64,000 nt of DNA from Stenotrophomonas oahuensis. GTDB taxonomy: Bacteria > Pseudomonadota > Gammaproteobacteria > Xanthomonadales > Xanthomonadaceae. Numbering within the stretch: the stretch's first letter is position 1; each line of letters begins with the position of its first letter. The position numbers and the translations under genes were made by a program. Under the pieces are notes generated by a model. The model saw only the letters and a program-made list of their open reading frames with translations, was not told where the DNA came from and made no database searches. Positions 53,359-61,808 of the stretch are shown here, piece by piece. The stretch lies in NCBI RefSeq assembly GCF_031834595.1, contig NZ_CP115541.1:2660501-2724500 (forward strand), read 5' to 3'.

Positions 53359-55304
53359 GAGGATGCTCCGGTGGACGGACGATGCCGCTGCAGGTCACGC
53401 ACAAGTGATGGGTCGAGCGTAGTGCCAGCGTAGCGCGCCTGAACGAAACGCTGGCTGAGTGAAAGCAGCGCCGGGTCGGGACGCTGGTGGTGGACGCGCT
53501 GCGCCCAGTCCGTGGCGGTTTCGGCCGGTTCCCGGGCCAGGCCATGCCGCGCGTAACGCCGGCCCATTCGATGCCAGGCCCGCAGCAGCGGATCGCGCTC
53601 GCGTTCGCCCCGGGCCAGCACCCACGCCATCCAGCCTAGCGCACCGCCTGCGAAGGCAATGAAAATGGCCGCCAGCTGCGCCGGTTCCAGCCGGTCGATG
53701 CCGAGCGGGCGCAGCAGCTGCTGCTGGCGGGTGGCGTCGAAGCTGAGTACCAGGTCGTTCCAGCCCCGGCGCAGGTAGTCGGTCATCTGCCCCAGCTGGG
53801 CCCAGCGTCCCTCCAGGGTCACGTCCGCACCGCCGGCGTTCAGGCGGTCTTCCAGGGTGTCGTAGATGCGTTCTGGAGCCACCGCTGCGGTGGGGTCCAC
53901 GCGCACCCAGCCGCGCTGTGGCAGCCACACCTCGGCCCAGGCGTGGGCGTCCATGCGGCGCAGCACCCAGTAATCACCGTACAGGTTGCGCTGGCCGCCG
54001 GCGAAGCCGGTGACCACGCGGGCGGGAATGCCGGCGTTGCGCATCAACACCACGAACGAAGAGCTGAAGTGCTGGCAGTAGCCAGCCTGCTGGTCGAACA
54101 GGAACTCGTCCACCGAGTCGCGGCCGGGCGGCTCGGTATCCAGGGTGTAGGCAAAGCTTGATCGCACCCAATCCAACGCACGATTGACGATGGCGGCGTC
54201 GTTGCTGCCGGCCTCGCGCCGCCATTGCCCTGCCAGCGCGGCGGTGCGGGGGTTGAGGTCCGGCGGCAGCGCCAGCAGCTGCCGGCGTTGCGAATCGCTC
54301 AGTGGCTGCAGGTAACGTTCGGCGGGCGAGGACTGCAACCGCCAGCGGGTCAGCGCGGCCAGCGGGGCGTTGCTGCGCAGGCTGTAGTTCGCGTCCAGGT
54401 GGGTGCCGTCCGGAGCCTGCAACGGCAGGTCCAGCGCCACCAGCTGGCGGCGATCGGTGGGTTCGTAGTCGATCTGGTAGTCCCAGCGCGGCGCGCCACG
54501 GGTGACCTGCGGAGGCTCCGCATATTGGGCCTGGCGATCCAGTTCCCACACCCTGCCGTCGAACCGGGTCAGCACAGGCCCCCGCCAATAGCGTTGTTCG
54601 GGAGCCGGTATTGCGCCGTTGAAGGTCACCCGCATCGCTGGCGTGTCATCTGCCATCAGGTCCAGCCACCGGTCCGGCTCCATGCGGTCCGACAGCCCCG
54701 GCTTGCCTACCGCGCGGTCAGGCAGGCCCCACAGCGGCTCGCTCAGGCGCGGGAACAACCAGAACGCGATCAACGCCAATGGCAGTCCCAGTGCCACCAG
54801 CCGACCCACGCCGCGCAGCTGCCCGCCCAGTGCCGGGCTGGGCGCTTCGCCTTCGGCCTGGGCAAGGCGCTGCAGCGTGATCAGCGCGCTCAATGCCGCC
54901 AGCACCGCCAGCACCATCGTGGTCGGGCCCTGGTCCAGCAGGAAGGCCGAGAATGGCGCGAACAATGCAAACCCCAGCAAGCTGCGCGCGTCGCGCAGGG
55001 TGCGCAGCTCACTGGACTTCAGCGCCAGCATCGCCGCCAGCAGGGCACAACCGGTATCACGACCAGGACGTGCGCCCATCTGCCAGTAGATGCCGGCCAG
55101 CATGCCCAGCACCAGCAGCAGGCGCACCGGCCCGGGCAGGACGCGTTGTCCGGCCAGCAGCGCGGTGATCAGGGCCACCACGGCGAACACGCCCCCCAGC
55201 AGCGGCGGCAGCAACAGCAACAGCGGCAGCAGCGAAAGCGCTGCGCTGAGCAGGGTCCAGCGTCGTGCCTCGGCACTCAGAATGTGGGAGGCGTGCTCAG
55301 TCAT
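53355..55304 (-). CDS. tgpA: TgpA-type membrane transglutaminase (DUF3488 + transglutaminase core)
   Basis: 649 residues. About five membrane helices in the first 200 residues form the DUF3488 part. The periplasmic transglutaminase domain has the nucleophile Cys410 in QAGYCQHFSSSFVVLMR, the His in MDAHAWAEVWLP and the Asp in VRVDPTAAV, so the triad is intact. A further membrane segment (FIAFAGGALGWMAWVL) and a cytoplasmic DUF4129-like tail complete it. Pseudomonas aeruginosa TgpA is essential there; its substrate is unknown. It overlaps the DUF58 gene by 8 bp. Confidence 0.93.
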   Translation of the reverse strand: MTEHASHILSAEARRWTLLSAALSLLPLLLLLPPLLGGVFAVVALITALLAGQRVLPGPVRLLLVLGMLAGIYWQMGARPGRDTGCALLAAMLALKSSELRTLRDARSLLGFALFAPFSAFLLDQGPTTMVLAVLAALSALITLQRLAQAEGEAPSPALGGQLRGVGRLVALGLPLALIAFWLFPRLSEPLWGLPDRAVGKPGLSDRMEPDRWLDLMADDTPAMRVTFNGAIPAPEQRYWRGPVLTRFDGRVWELDRQAQYAEPPQVTRGAPRWDYQIDYEPTDRRQLVALDLPLQAPDGTHLDANYSLRSNAPLAALTRWRLQSSPAERYLQPLSDSQRRQLLALPPDLNPRTAALAGQWRREAGSNDAAIVNRALDWVRSSFAYTLDTEPPGRDSVDEFLFDQQAGYCQHFSSSFVVLMRNAGIPARVVTGFAGGQRNLYGDYWVLRRMDAHAWAEVWLPQRGWVRVDPTAAVAPERIYDTLEDRLNAGGADVTLEGRWAQLGQMTDYLRRGWNDLVLSFDATRQQQLLRPLGIDRLEPAQLAAIFIAFAGGALGWMAWVLARGERERDPLLRAWHRMGRRYARHGLAREPAETATDWAQRVHHQRPDPALLSLSQRFVQARYAGTTLDPSLVRDLQRHRPSTGASS

Positions 55305-56247
55305 GGGGCATCAGCGCCAGTGCGCGTTGGCAGAGGTGATGATGGCTGCTGCCCTGGCCTGGACCCAGCACCGGTTGGCCGGGAAGCTTCAAGGTGTAGC
55401 GGCGTCCCTCGCGCTCGGCCAGGTCCACCCAGCGCGCCAGCCGCGCAATGCGGGTTTCGGTGGGAAGTGACTTCAACTGCCACCAGTCCAGCAGCACATC
55501 CACGCCCATCGGTTTTTCATACTCGCGCACCAGCAGGGTGTCGCGGCGCGCCGAATGCTTCCAGGCAATGCTGCGCTGGGGATCGCCAGCACGGTAAGGG
55601 CGCAGCTGGTGCAGCTCCTCGCCACTGGGATGCACGCGGGTATGCAGTGGATCGCCCGCACCGTCGGGCAGGGCAGGGGCGTGCAATTCGGGAGTGGCAT
55701 ACACCAGCAACGGCGTATCCGGCCACACCCAGGCCCATGCGCGGACCAGCCCCAGCGGCTGCGTGGTGGAGATGCGGATGCGCTCCAGATCCAGCCAGCC
55801 ACGCTGCTGGGTGGGCAGGTCCAGATCCACTTCCACCTGGTCGCTGTCCACCAGATGGCCATGCGCGCGTGCCTCGGCATGCTGCAGAAGCAGGCCACGG
55901 CGCGGCCGCGTGTCGTTGCGCGAAAGACTCACGCGCAGGCGCAGCTGCGTGCCCGCCACCACCGGCTCGGCCGAAATGGCATCCACGCGCAGGCCTGAAA
56001 GCTGCAGATGCGCGGCGAACATGCTGGCCACTGCCACCGTGGTCAGCAGCAGGGCCAGCAGCAGGGCCGGATTGTTGTTGTAGTTCAGCGCGCCCAGCAG
56101 CATGGCCAGCAGCAGCACCGTGACGAACAGCCCGAAGCGCGTGGGCAGCACATAGATGCGGCGGCGATGCAGCCGCTGCGGCAGGGTTTCCTGCCGTCGT
56201 GGCCGTGCCATCTTCTGGATGATGCGGTCTCCCCAGCCGCGCTGCAT
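55297..56247 (-). CDS. DUF58 domain protein (VWA-like partner of MoxR)
   Basis: 316 residues. Two membrane segments near the N-terminus (FGLFVTVLLLAMLLGAL and ALLLALLLTTVAVASMF). The DUF58 core is seen in GDPQRSIAWKHSARRDTLLVREYEKP and the following VDVLLDW. It is a usual partner of MoxR AAA+ proteins, probably as an adaptor of VWA-like fold. The ATG at 56247 begins 1 bp after the moxR stop; the longer frame to 56499 runs antiparallel through moxR codons and is not protein-like. Confidence 0.9.
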   Translation of the reverse strand: MQRGWGDRIIQKMARPRRQETLPQRLHRRRIYVLPTRFGLFVTVLLLAMLLGALNYNNNPALLLALLLTTVAVASMFAAHLQLSGLRVDAISAEPVVAGTQLRLRVSLSRNDTRPRRGLLLQHAEARAHGHLVDSDQVEVDLDLPTQQRGWLDLERIRISTTQPLGLVRAWAWVWPDTPLLVYATPELHAPALPDGAGDPLHTRVHPSGEELHQLRPYRAGDPQRSIAWKHSARRDTLLVREYEKPMGVDVLLDWWQLKSLPTETRIARLARWVDLAEREGRRYTLKLPGQPVLGPGQGSSHHHLCQRALALMPHD

Positions 56248-56248
56248 G

Positions 56249-57202
56249 TCAGTCCACCGGAACCGTCTGCAGGATCGCGCGGGCCAGCGCCGGACCGTTG
56301 CCGGCTTCGGCTTCCGGCACCAGCCGGTGTCCGGCCACTGCGACGAACAGGGTCTGCACGTCTTCGGGCACCACATGGGTGCGGCCCAGCAGCAGCGCAT
56401 GCGCCTTGGCCGCGCGCAGCAGGGCCAGGCCCGCGCGCGGGGACAGCCCCACGCGCACGCCGGTGTGCTGGCGGCTGCGCGCCAGCAGCGCCTGCACATA
56501 GGTAATGAGCGCTTCGCTGGCGTGCACCTGGCCCACGGCCTCGCGCAGCGTGCGCACCTGCGCTTCAGTGAGCGCGGCGGAGGTCTGTGCGATCAGGTGG
56601 CGGCGGTCGGTGCCGCGCAGCAGTTCGCGTTCCGATTCTGGGTTCGGGTAGCCAAGCGCCAGGCGCAGCAGGAAACGGTCCAGCTGCGAATCGGGCAGCG
56701 GGAAGGTACCGGAAAGATCCACCGGGTTCTGCGTGGCGATCACGAAGAACGGGTCGGGCAGGGCATGGGTCACCCCGTCCAGGGTGACCTGCTGTTCGGC
56801 CATCGCCTCCAGCAGCGCGCTCTGCGTACGCGGCGGCGCGCGGTTGATTTCATCGGCCAACAGCACGTTGGTGAACACCGGGCCGGGGTGGAACTGGAAC
56901 TGGCGGCTGGCCGCTTCGTACACCGAAACGCCGAGCACATCGGCCGGCAGCAGGTCGGAGGTGAACTGCACGCGCTGGAAGCCCAGCCCCAGGCTGGACG
57001 CCATGGCATGGGCCAGGGTGGTCTTGCCCAGGCCGGGCAGGTCCTCGATCAGCAGGTGGCCACCGGACAGCAGGGCCACGAAGGCCAGCCGCACCTCATG
57101 GGATTTGCCAAGCACCAGGCCGTTGACCTGGTCCTGCGCGTTGCGAAGAGCCTGTCGCACTACATCGGTTAGCATGGCGGGCACGTGGGGCGAAGATTCC
57201 AT
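56249..57202 (-). CDS. MoxR family AAA+ ATPase
   Basis: 317 residues. Walker A is DLPGLGKTTLA, Walker B LLADEINRAPPRTQ, and FVIATQNPVDLSGTFPLPDSQLDRF covers sensor 1 and the arginine-finger region typical of MoxR. It is thought to act as a chaperone for VWA/DUF58 partner proteins. It is the first gene of moxR-DUF58-tgpA-slp. The start codon at 57202 lies 40 bp from the divergent glycosyltransferase start. Confidence 0.94.
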   Translation of the reverse strand: MESSPHVPAMLTDVVRQALRNAQDQVNGLVLGKSHEVRLAFVALLSGGHLLIEDLPGLGKTTLAHAMASSLGLGFQRVQFTSDLLPADVLGVSVYEAASRQFQFHPGPVFTNVLLADEINRAPPRTQSALLEAMAEQQVTLDGVTHALPDPFFVIATQNPVDLSGTFPLPDSQLDRFLLRLALGYPNPESERELLRGTDRRHLIAQTSAALTEAQVRTLREAVGQVHASEALITYVQALLARSRQHTGVRVGLSPRAGLALLRAAKAHALLLGRTHVVPEDVQTLFVAVAGHRLVPEAEAGNGPALARAILQTVPVD

Positions 57203-57242
57203 GTTCGTCTCGTGTCGTCGATCCTCTCGATTCTATAGGCCA

Positions 57243-59078
57243 ATGCAGGGCGAACAACGCGCACGCACCATTTTTTTGACGTTGTGGACGTTGATCACCG
57301 CGGTAAAGCTGGTGATTGCAGCGCGTCTGCCCTTGTTCGTGGACGAAGCGTTCTACTGGCAGGAAGGTCAGCACCTGGCCATGGCCTACTCGGACCTGCC
57401 CGGGTTGACCGCCTGGCTCACCCGTCTGGGCGTGGAGTTGGGGGGCGCACATGTGCTGGCGGTGCGTCTGCCGTTCCTGGCCATCGGTGCCGTGCTGCCG
57501 TGGATGGTCTCGCGCATTGCCACGCGCTGGTTCGGTGCGGTGGCGGGCTGGCAGGCCGGCAGTCTCACTTTGTTGATGCCCCTTTCTGCCACGCTGGGCA
57601 TGCTGGCCGTACCCGACGTGCCGATGGCGCTGGCCGCCGTGCTGTGTCTGGATGCCGGTGCGCGGCTGCTGCGGAGTGTGGATGCGGCCGCCGCGATGAA
57701 GCTTGCGCTCGGCCTGATGATCGGTGCACTCAGCCACTACCGTTTCATCGGCGTGATCGGGGTGGGCCTGATCGCGCTGCTGGTGTTGCCACAGGGCCGG
57801 CGCATGCTGCGCGATCCGCGCGTGTGGGTGGCGCTGGCGCTGGGCGTGCTTGCATGGCTGCCGCTGCTGGCGTGGAATGCCGATAACCATGACGCAGGAC
57901 TCAAATTCCAGGTGGTGGAGCGTCACCCGTGGGATTTCCAGTGGAGCGGGCTGTGGTTCCTGGTGATCCAGCCGGTGCTGGTGACCCCCATTCTGTGCGT
58001 GGCGATGTGGAAGGTGGCGCTGGCCGGCACCCGTTCCGGTGGCGGCGCGCGTGCACAGTGGCGCTACTTCGGTCTGGTCGGCGCGGTGTCCACCGTGGCG
58101 ATCTTCCTGCTGGGTTTCTTCACCGACGTGGAGCGCATCAGCTTCCATTGGCCCTTGCCGGGCTACCTGGCGCTGCTGGTGGCGGTGCCGGTGGTGCTCA
58201 ATGGCTGGCCGCGCTGGCTGCGCCGCACTGGCTGGTGGCTGGCCGGGGTCGGGCTGACCCTGGCCTTCGGCTACTACCTGATGGCGTCAACGCCCGCGCT
58301 GCGTGAGCAGTTGGCTGGCGACAAGTACTACCCACGCAATTTTGCCGGCTGGAAGCCGCTGGCCGACGTAGTGCGCGAGGAGCTGCGGCAGATGCCGGAA
58401 GGCACCCGCGTGCTGGCCGGCAACTTCAAGGTTGGGGCCGAGCTGGGCTTCCAGCTGCGCGACCCGCGCATTGAGGTGCTGCCGCATCCGCTCAATGACA
58501 AGCATGGCCGCACCGCGCAGCTGGTCCAGTGGGGGCTGCTGCATCAGGGCGAGCGCGGCACGCCGCTGCTGCTGGTGCTGTCGCCCAGTGACCAGCGCTA
58601 TCGCGACCTGCTGGAGCGTTACCACCAGGTGTGCGAGCAGGTGGGGCCGTTGCCGCCGCCGCGCGTGGTCAGCCAGGATCACGGCTATCAGCGCTTCCTG
58701 CTGTTCCGGCTACCGGCGCAGCGCGCTGAAGGTCCGTGTGTGAGTCCGGCGATGGCCTGGATGGACACGCCGCAGTTCGGCGCGCAGGTGCAGGGCACGG
58801 TGGAAGTGCGCGGCTGGGCGTTCAAGGATGGGGTGGGGCTTTCGAAGGTCGAGCTGCTGTTGGATGGAAAGCCTGCCGGCACGGTGACCTATGGTCGTCC
58901 GTATGACATCACCGGGTTCTGGAAGATATCCAACGACCCGCAGCATCCGAATGTTGGCTTTGATGCGCAGCTGGATACGACCGGGTTGGCACCTGGCAAA
59001 CATTGGTTGGGGCTGCGTCTGCACGGCAATGACGGCAGCGTCGAAACCTGGCAGGAGCAGGCGGTCATCGTGCGTTGA
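57243..59078 (+). CDS. Membrane glycosyltransferase, ArnT/PMT superfamily (GT83-like)
   Basis: 611 residues. An acidic motif follows the first helix (PLFVDEAFYWQEGQHLAMAYSDLPGLTAWLTRLG), as in ArnT-type GT-C enzymes where it binds the lipid-phosphate sugar donor. About ten hydrophobic segments follow. Residues from about 510 form a soluble beta-rich tail (VQGTVEVRGWAFKDGVGLSKVELLLDG) resembling an Ig-like domain, not usual in ArnT. The sugar and acceptor are unknown. ATG 57243 gives a short polar start before helix 1. It is divergent from moxR. Confidence 0.8.
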   Translation: MQGEQRARTIFLTLWTLITAVKLVIAARLPLFVDEAFYWQEGQHLAMAYSDLPGLTAWLTRLGVELGGAHVLAVRLPFLAIGAVLPWMVSRIATRWFGAVAGWQAGSLTLLMPLSATLGMLAVPDVPMALAAVLCLDAGARLLRSVDAAAAMKLALGLMIGALSHYRFIGVIGVGLIALLVLPQGRRMLRDPRVWVALALGVLAWLPLLAWNADNHDAGLKFQVVERHPWDFQWSGLWFLVIQPVLVTPILCVAMWKVALAGTRSGGGARAQWRYFGLVGAVSTVAIFLLGFFTDVERISFHWPLPGYLALLVAVPVVLNGWPRWLRRTGWWLAGVGLTLAFGYYLMASTPALREQLAGDKYYPRNFAGWKPLADVVREELRQMPEGTRVLAGNFKVGAELGFQLRDPRIEVLPHPLNDKHGRTAQLVQWGLLHQGERGTPLLLVLSPSDQRYRDLLERYHQVCEQVGPLPPPRVVSQDHGYQRFLLFRLPAQRAEGPCVSPAMAWMDTPQFGAQVQGTVEVRGWAFKDGVGLSKVELLLDGKPAGTVTYGRPYDITGFWKISNDPQHPNVGFDAQLDTTGLAPGKHWLGLRLHGNDGSVETWQEQAVIVR

Positions 59079-59082
59079 TGAG

Positions 59083-59148
59083 GGTCACGACCAACGGTCG
59101 TGACCTACCTGGCGTGTCGGACGGTAGGTCATGACCGTTGGTCATGAC
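59083..59148. repeat. Inverted pair of SMAG/REP palindromes
   Basis: GTCACGACC-AACG-GTCGTGAC + CTAC and GTAG + GTCATGACC-GTTG-GTCATGAC. The second differs from the first by a paired C-to-T and G-to-A change. Confidence 0.88.
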
Positions 59149-59157
59149 GCCGGAAAA

Positions 59158-59730
59158 TCAGGGCAACAGGTAACCCGCTTCCCGCAGCAACCGCGCCACC
59201 GCGATCAACGGCAACCCGATCAGCGCGGTCGGGTCGGAATTCTCGATCGCCTCGAACAAAGTGATCCCCAGCCCCTCGCACTTGAAGCTGCCCGCACAGT
59301 CCAACGGCATTTCAGCGGCCACGTAGCGCGCAATCTCATCCGACTGCAAGACGCGGAATCGCACCGTGGTCAAATCACAGGCTTCCAGCACCCGTCCATC
59401 GCACTGCAGGCTCACCGCCGTATGGAAGGCCACCGACTGGCCGGACATCGCCGCCAGCTGGGCCTGGGCGGCCTCCACCGTGCCGGGCTTGCCCAGCGGG
59501 GCCCCGTTCAGCTCCGCCACCTGGTCGGACCCGATCACCCAGCGGCCCGGGTGGCGGACGGCGACCTCTGCCGCCTTGGCCCGGGCCAGGCGCACCGCAA
59601 GCGCGGCGGGCGCTTCGCCCGGGGCAGGGGTCTCGTCCACGTCCGGGCGGGCTGTTTCCAGGGGCAGGCCCAGGCGTTCCAGCAGTTCGCGGCGGTATCG
59701 GGAGGTAGAGGCAAGCAGCAGCGGGTTCAT
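59158..59730 (-). CDS. Maf family nucleoside triphosphate pyrophosphatase
   Basis: 190 residues. The N-terminal LLASTSRYRRELLERLGL is the Maf signature S-x-S-x-R-R. The catalytic Asp is in VIGSDQVAELNG, with GKPGTVEAAQAQL following. The SDQ form is that of the YceF group (7-methyl-GTP pyrophosphatase), which in E. coli also neighbours yceD-rpmF. It hydrolyses modified NTPs. It is divergent from yceD with 79 bp between starts. Confidence 0.92.
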   Translation of the reverse strand: MNPLLLASTSRYRRELLERLGLPLETARPDVDETPAPGEAPAALAVRLARAKAAEVAVRHPGRWVIGSDQVAELNGAPLGKPGTVEAAQAQLAAMSGQSVAFHTAVSLQCDGRVLEACDLTTVRFRVLQSDEIARYVAAEMPLDCAGSFKCEGLGITLFEAIENSDPTALIGLPLIAVARLLREAGYLLP

Positions 59731-59770
59731 GCGATAATCCTATCCCACACGGGCCCGGCAGCCCGGGCAT

Positions 59771-59799
59771 TTGACAACCGCTATCGCGGTCCTTAACAT
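59771..59799 (+). promoter_or_regulatory. Promoter of yceD-rpmF
   Basis: TTGACA-N17-TAACAT, close to the sigma-70 consensus. Transcription would start near 59806, only about 4 nt before the yceD start codon. Confidence 0.65.
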
Positions 59800-59809
59800 T
59801 CAGCGGCTT

Positions 59810-60319
59810 ATGTCCGCGAACGTGCCCGAATTGCTGGATGCCTGGAAGATGGTCGCAGCGCGCAGGCGCTTCGAAGGCCAGGTCAACCTGGCTGACCTGA
59901 CCCGCCTGCAAGGCCTTGTTGCCGATACCGAAGGAACGTGCACCTATGCACTGGAATTCGCTCGCGATGAGATCGTGCGGGTATCCTATGTGGAACTGAC
60001 TCTCTCCACCGAGCTGCCGCTGACCTGTCAGCGCAGCATGCAGCGATTCCTGTTGCCGGTGAATGTGGTGCAGCGTCTTGGCCTGGTCCGCGACGAAGCT
60101 GAAGAAGCTTCGCTGCCGGAAGAGTACGAAGCGCTGCTGGTGCCCGAGGATGGCGAACTGCGTCCGCTGGACCTGGTCGAGGACGAACTGGTCCTGGCTG
60201 TCCCGGTGGTGCCGCTGTCGCCCGATGGTGAAGCGGTTGACCGTGACTGGGCACCGACCGAAGAAGAAACAAGCAAGGCCAATCCGTTCGCGGCGTTGGC
60301 GGCGCTGAAGAAACAATAG
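59810..60319 (+). CDS. yceD: YceD family protein (DUF177), associated with 23S rRNA/L32
   Basis: 169 residues (E. coli YceD 173). Acidic protein with the family core [16 protein letters not shown] and [15 protein letters not shown]. YceD is needed for normal 23S rRNA levels and is almost always encoded before rpmF. The motif CxxC of some homologues is reduced to a single Cys here. ATG 59810 starts at [12 protein letters not shown]. The TTG at 59771 overlaps the -35 element and was rejected. Confidence 0.9.
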   Translation: MSANVPELLDAWKMVAARRRFEGQVNLADLTRLQGLVADTEGTCTYALEFARDEIVRVSYVELTLSTELPLTCQRSMQRFLLPVNVVQRLGLVRDEAEEASLPEEYEALLVPEDGELRPLDLVEDELVLAVPVVPLSPDGEAVDRDWAPTEEETSKANPFAALAALKKQ

Positions 60320-60426
60320 CAGCCGGTTGTCGTCGGCGGCTGCGGCGAAAGCGAAGACTGTGCTGGGCGCTGGCGTCCTGTGCGACGAAACGACGAAGCA
60401 AAACGAACCGAGTTTGGAGCAATCCC

Positions 60427-60624
60427 ATGGCTGTGCAGAAATCCCGTGTTACCCCGTCCCGCCGCGGCCAGCGCCGTTCGCATGACGCCCTGAGCGCCAA
60501 GCAGCTGTCGACCGACCCGACCACCGGCGAAGTGCATCTGCGTCACCACATCACTGCTGACGGTTTCTACCGTGGCAAGAAGGTGATCACGACCAAGTCG
60601 AACTCGGTCGTCGAAGAAGATTGA
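60427..60624 (+). CDS. rpmF: 50S ribosomal protein L32
   Basis: 65 residues (E. coli 57), starting [20 protein letters not shown], the universal L32 beginning. The C-terminal part has no zinc-binding cysteines (C-minus form). It is 107 bp after yceD with a hairpin terminator behind it. Confidence 0.97.
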   Translation: MAVQKSRVTPSRRGQRRSHDALSAKQLSTDPTTGEVHLRHHITADGFYRGKKVITTKSNSVVEED

Positions 60625-60632
60625 TCAGTGTG

Positions 60633-60663
60633 AAGGCCGCTGCCCGGTCGGGCGGCGGCCTTT
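60633..60663 (+). terminator. Terminator-like hairpin after rpmF
   Basis: AAGGCCGC-TGCCC-GGTC-GGGC-GGCGGCCTTT; a short T run. It separates rpmF from fabH. Confidence 0.65.
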
Positions 60664-60708
60664 GCCCTTTCTTCCAGGCCGCGTTGCGGCCGCGTTTCAG
60701 GAATTGCA

Positions 60709-61686
60709 ATGAGCAAGCGGATCTACTCGAGGATCGCGGGCACCGGTAGTTATTTGCCCGAAAAAGTGCTGACCAACCAGGATCTGGAGAAATTGGTCGA
60801 CACCAGCGATGAGTGGATTCAAACGCGCACCGGTATTCGCGAACGGCACATTGCCGCCGACAGCGAAACCACCAGCGACCTCGGCTACCACGCCGCGGTG
60901 CGTGCGTTGGAGGCCGCCGGTATCGAGGCCTCGCAGCTCGACATGATCGTGGTGGGTACGACCACCCCTGATCTGATTTTCCCGTCCACCGCGTGCCTGA
61001 TCCAGGCCAAGCTCGGTGCGAGCGGTTGCCCTGCCTTTGATGTGAACGCTGCCTGCTCGGGCTTCGTGTTCGCGCTGAGCGTGGCTGACAAATTCATCCG
61101 TTCCGGTGACGCCCGCCATGTGCTGGTGATCGGTGCGGAAACCCTGACCCGTATTGTTGACTGGAACGACCGCACCACCTGCGTGCTGTTCGGCGACGGC
61201 GCGGGCGCAGTGGTGCTGAAGGCCGATGAAGACACCGGCATTCTCAGTACCCACCTGCATTCCGATGGCAGCAAGAAGGAACTGCTGTGGAACCCGGTTG
61301 GTGTTTCCAGCGGCTTCGGCGAGGGTGAAAACGCCCGCGGCGCGATCCTGATGAAGGGCAACGACGTCTTCAAGTACGCCGTCAAGGCGCTGGACTCGGT
61401 CGTGGACGAAACTCTGGATGCCAACGGCCTGGACAAGAGCGACCTGGACTGGCTGATTCCGCACCAGGCCAACCTGCGCATCATTGAAGCCACTGCCAAG
61501 CGCCTGGACATGTCCATGGACCAGGTGGTGGTCACCGTCGACAAGCACGGCAATACCTCGTCGGCCTCGGTGCCGCTGGCGCTGGACGCCGCGGTGCGCT
61601 CCGGCCGCGTGCAGCGCGGTCAGCTGCTGCTGCTGGAAGCCTTCGGTGGCGGCTTCACGTGGGGTTCGGCTCTGCTGCGTTATTAA
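60709..61686 (+). CDS. fabH: 3-oxoacyl-ACP synthase III FabH
   Basis: 325 residues (E. coli 317). The catalytic triad is visible: Cys116 in [11 protein letters not shown], His in [10 protein letters not shown] and Asn in [11 protein letters not shown]. It condenses acetyl-CoA, or a branched primer, with malonyl-ACP to start fatty-acid synthesis. Xanthomonads make much iso/anteiso acid, so branched primers are likely. plsX, which sits between rpmF and fabH in E. coli, is absent; only 84 bp separate the two genes. Confidence 0.96.
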   Translation: MSKRIYSRIAGTGSYLPEKVLTNQDLEKLVDTSDEWIQTRTGIRERHIAADSETTSDLGYHAAVRALEAAGIEASQLDMIVVGTTTPDLIFPSTACLIQAKLGASGCPAFDVNAACSGFVFALSVADKFIRSGDARHVLVIGAETLTRIVDWNDRTTCVLFGDGAGAVVLKADEDTGILSTHLHSDGSKKELLWNPVGVSSGFGEGENARGAILMKGNDVFKYAVKALDSVVDETLDANGLDKSDLDWLIPHQANLRIIEATAKRLDMSMDQVVVTVDKHGNTSSASVPLALDAAVRSGRVQRGQLLLLEAFGGGFTWGSALLRY

Positions 61687-61700
61687 TGCGTTAAGACGGC

Positions 61701-61757
61701 GTGTCGACCAACGGTCGACACCTACCCGCGCCGGTGGCGCACGACCGTTGGTCGTGC
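61701..61757. repeat. Inverted pair of SMAG/REP palindromes, second copy degenerate
   Basis: GTGTCGACC-AACG-GTCGACAC + CTAC (61701-61725), then a GTGG-headed GCACGACC-GTTG-GTCGTGC (to 61757). Confidence 0.75.
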
Positions 61758-61768
61758 GGCCTTCGATT

Positions 61769-61790
61769 CGGCCCCGTTTGGGGCCGTTCG
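61769..61790 (+). terminator. Possible weak terminator after fabH
   Basis: CGGCCCC-GTTT-GGGGCCG followed by TTCGCATTT. Confidence 0.4.
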
Positions 61791-61808
61791 CATTTCTGGA
61801 GACATCGC

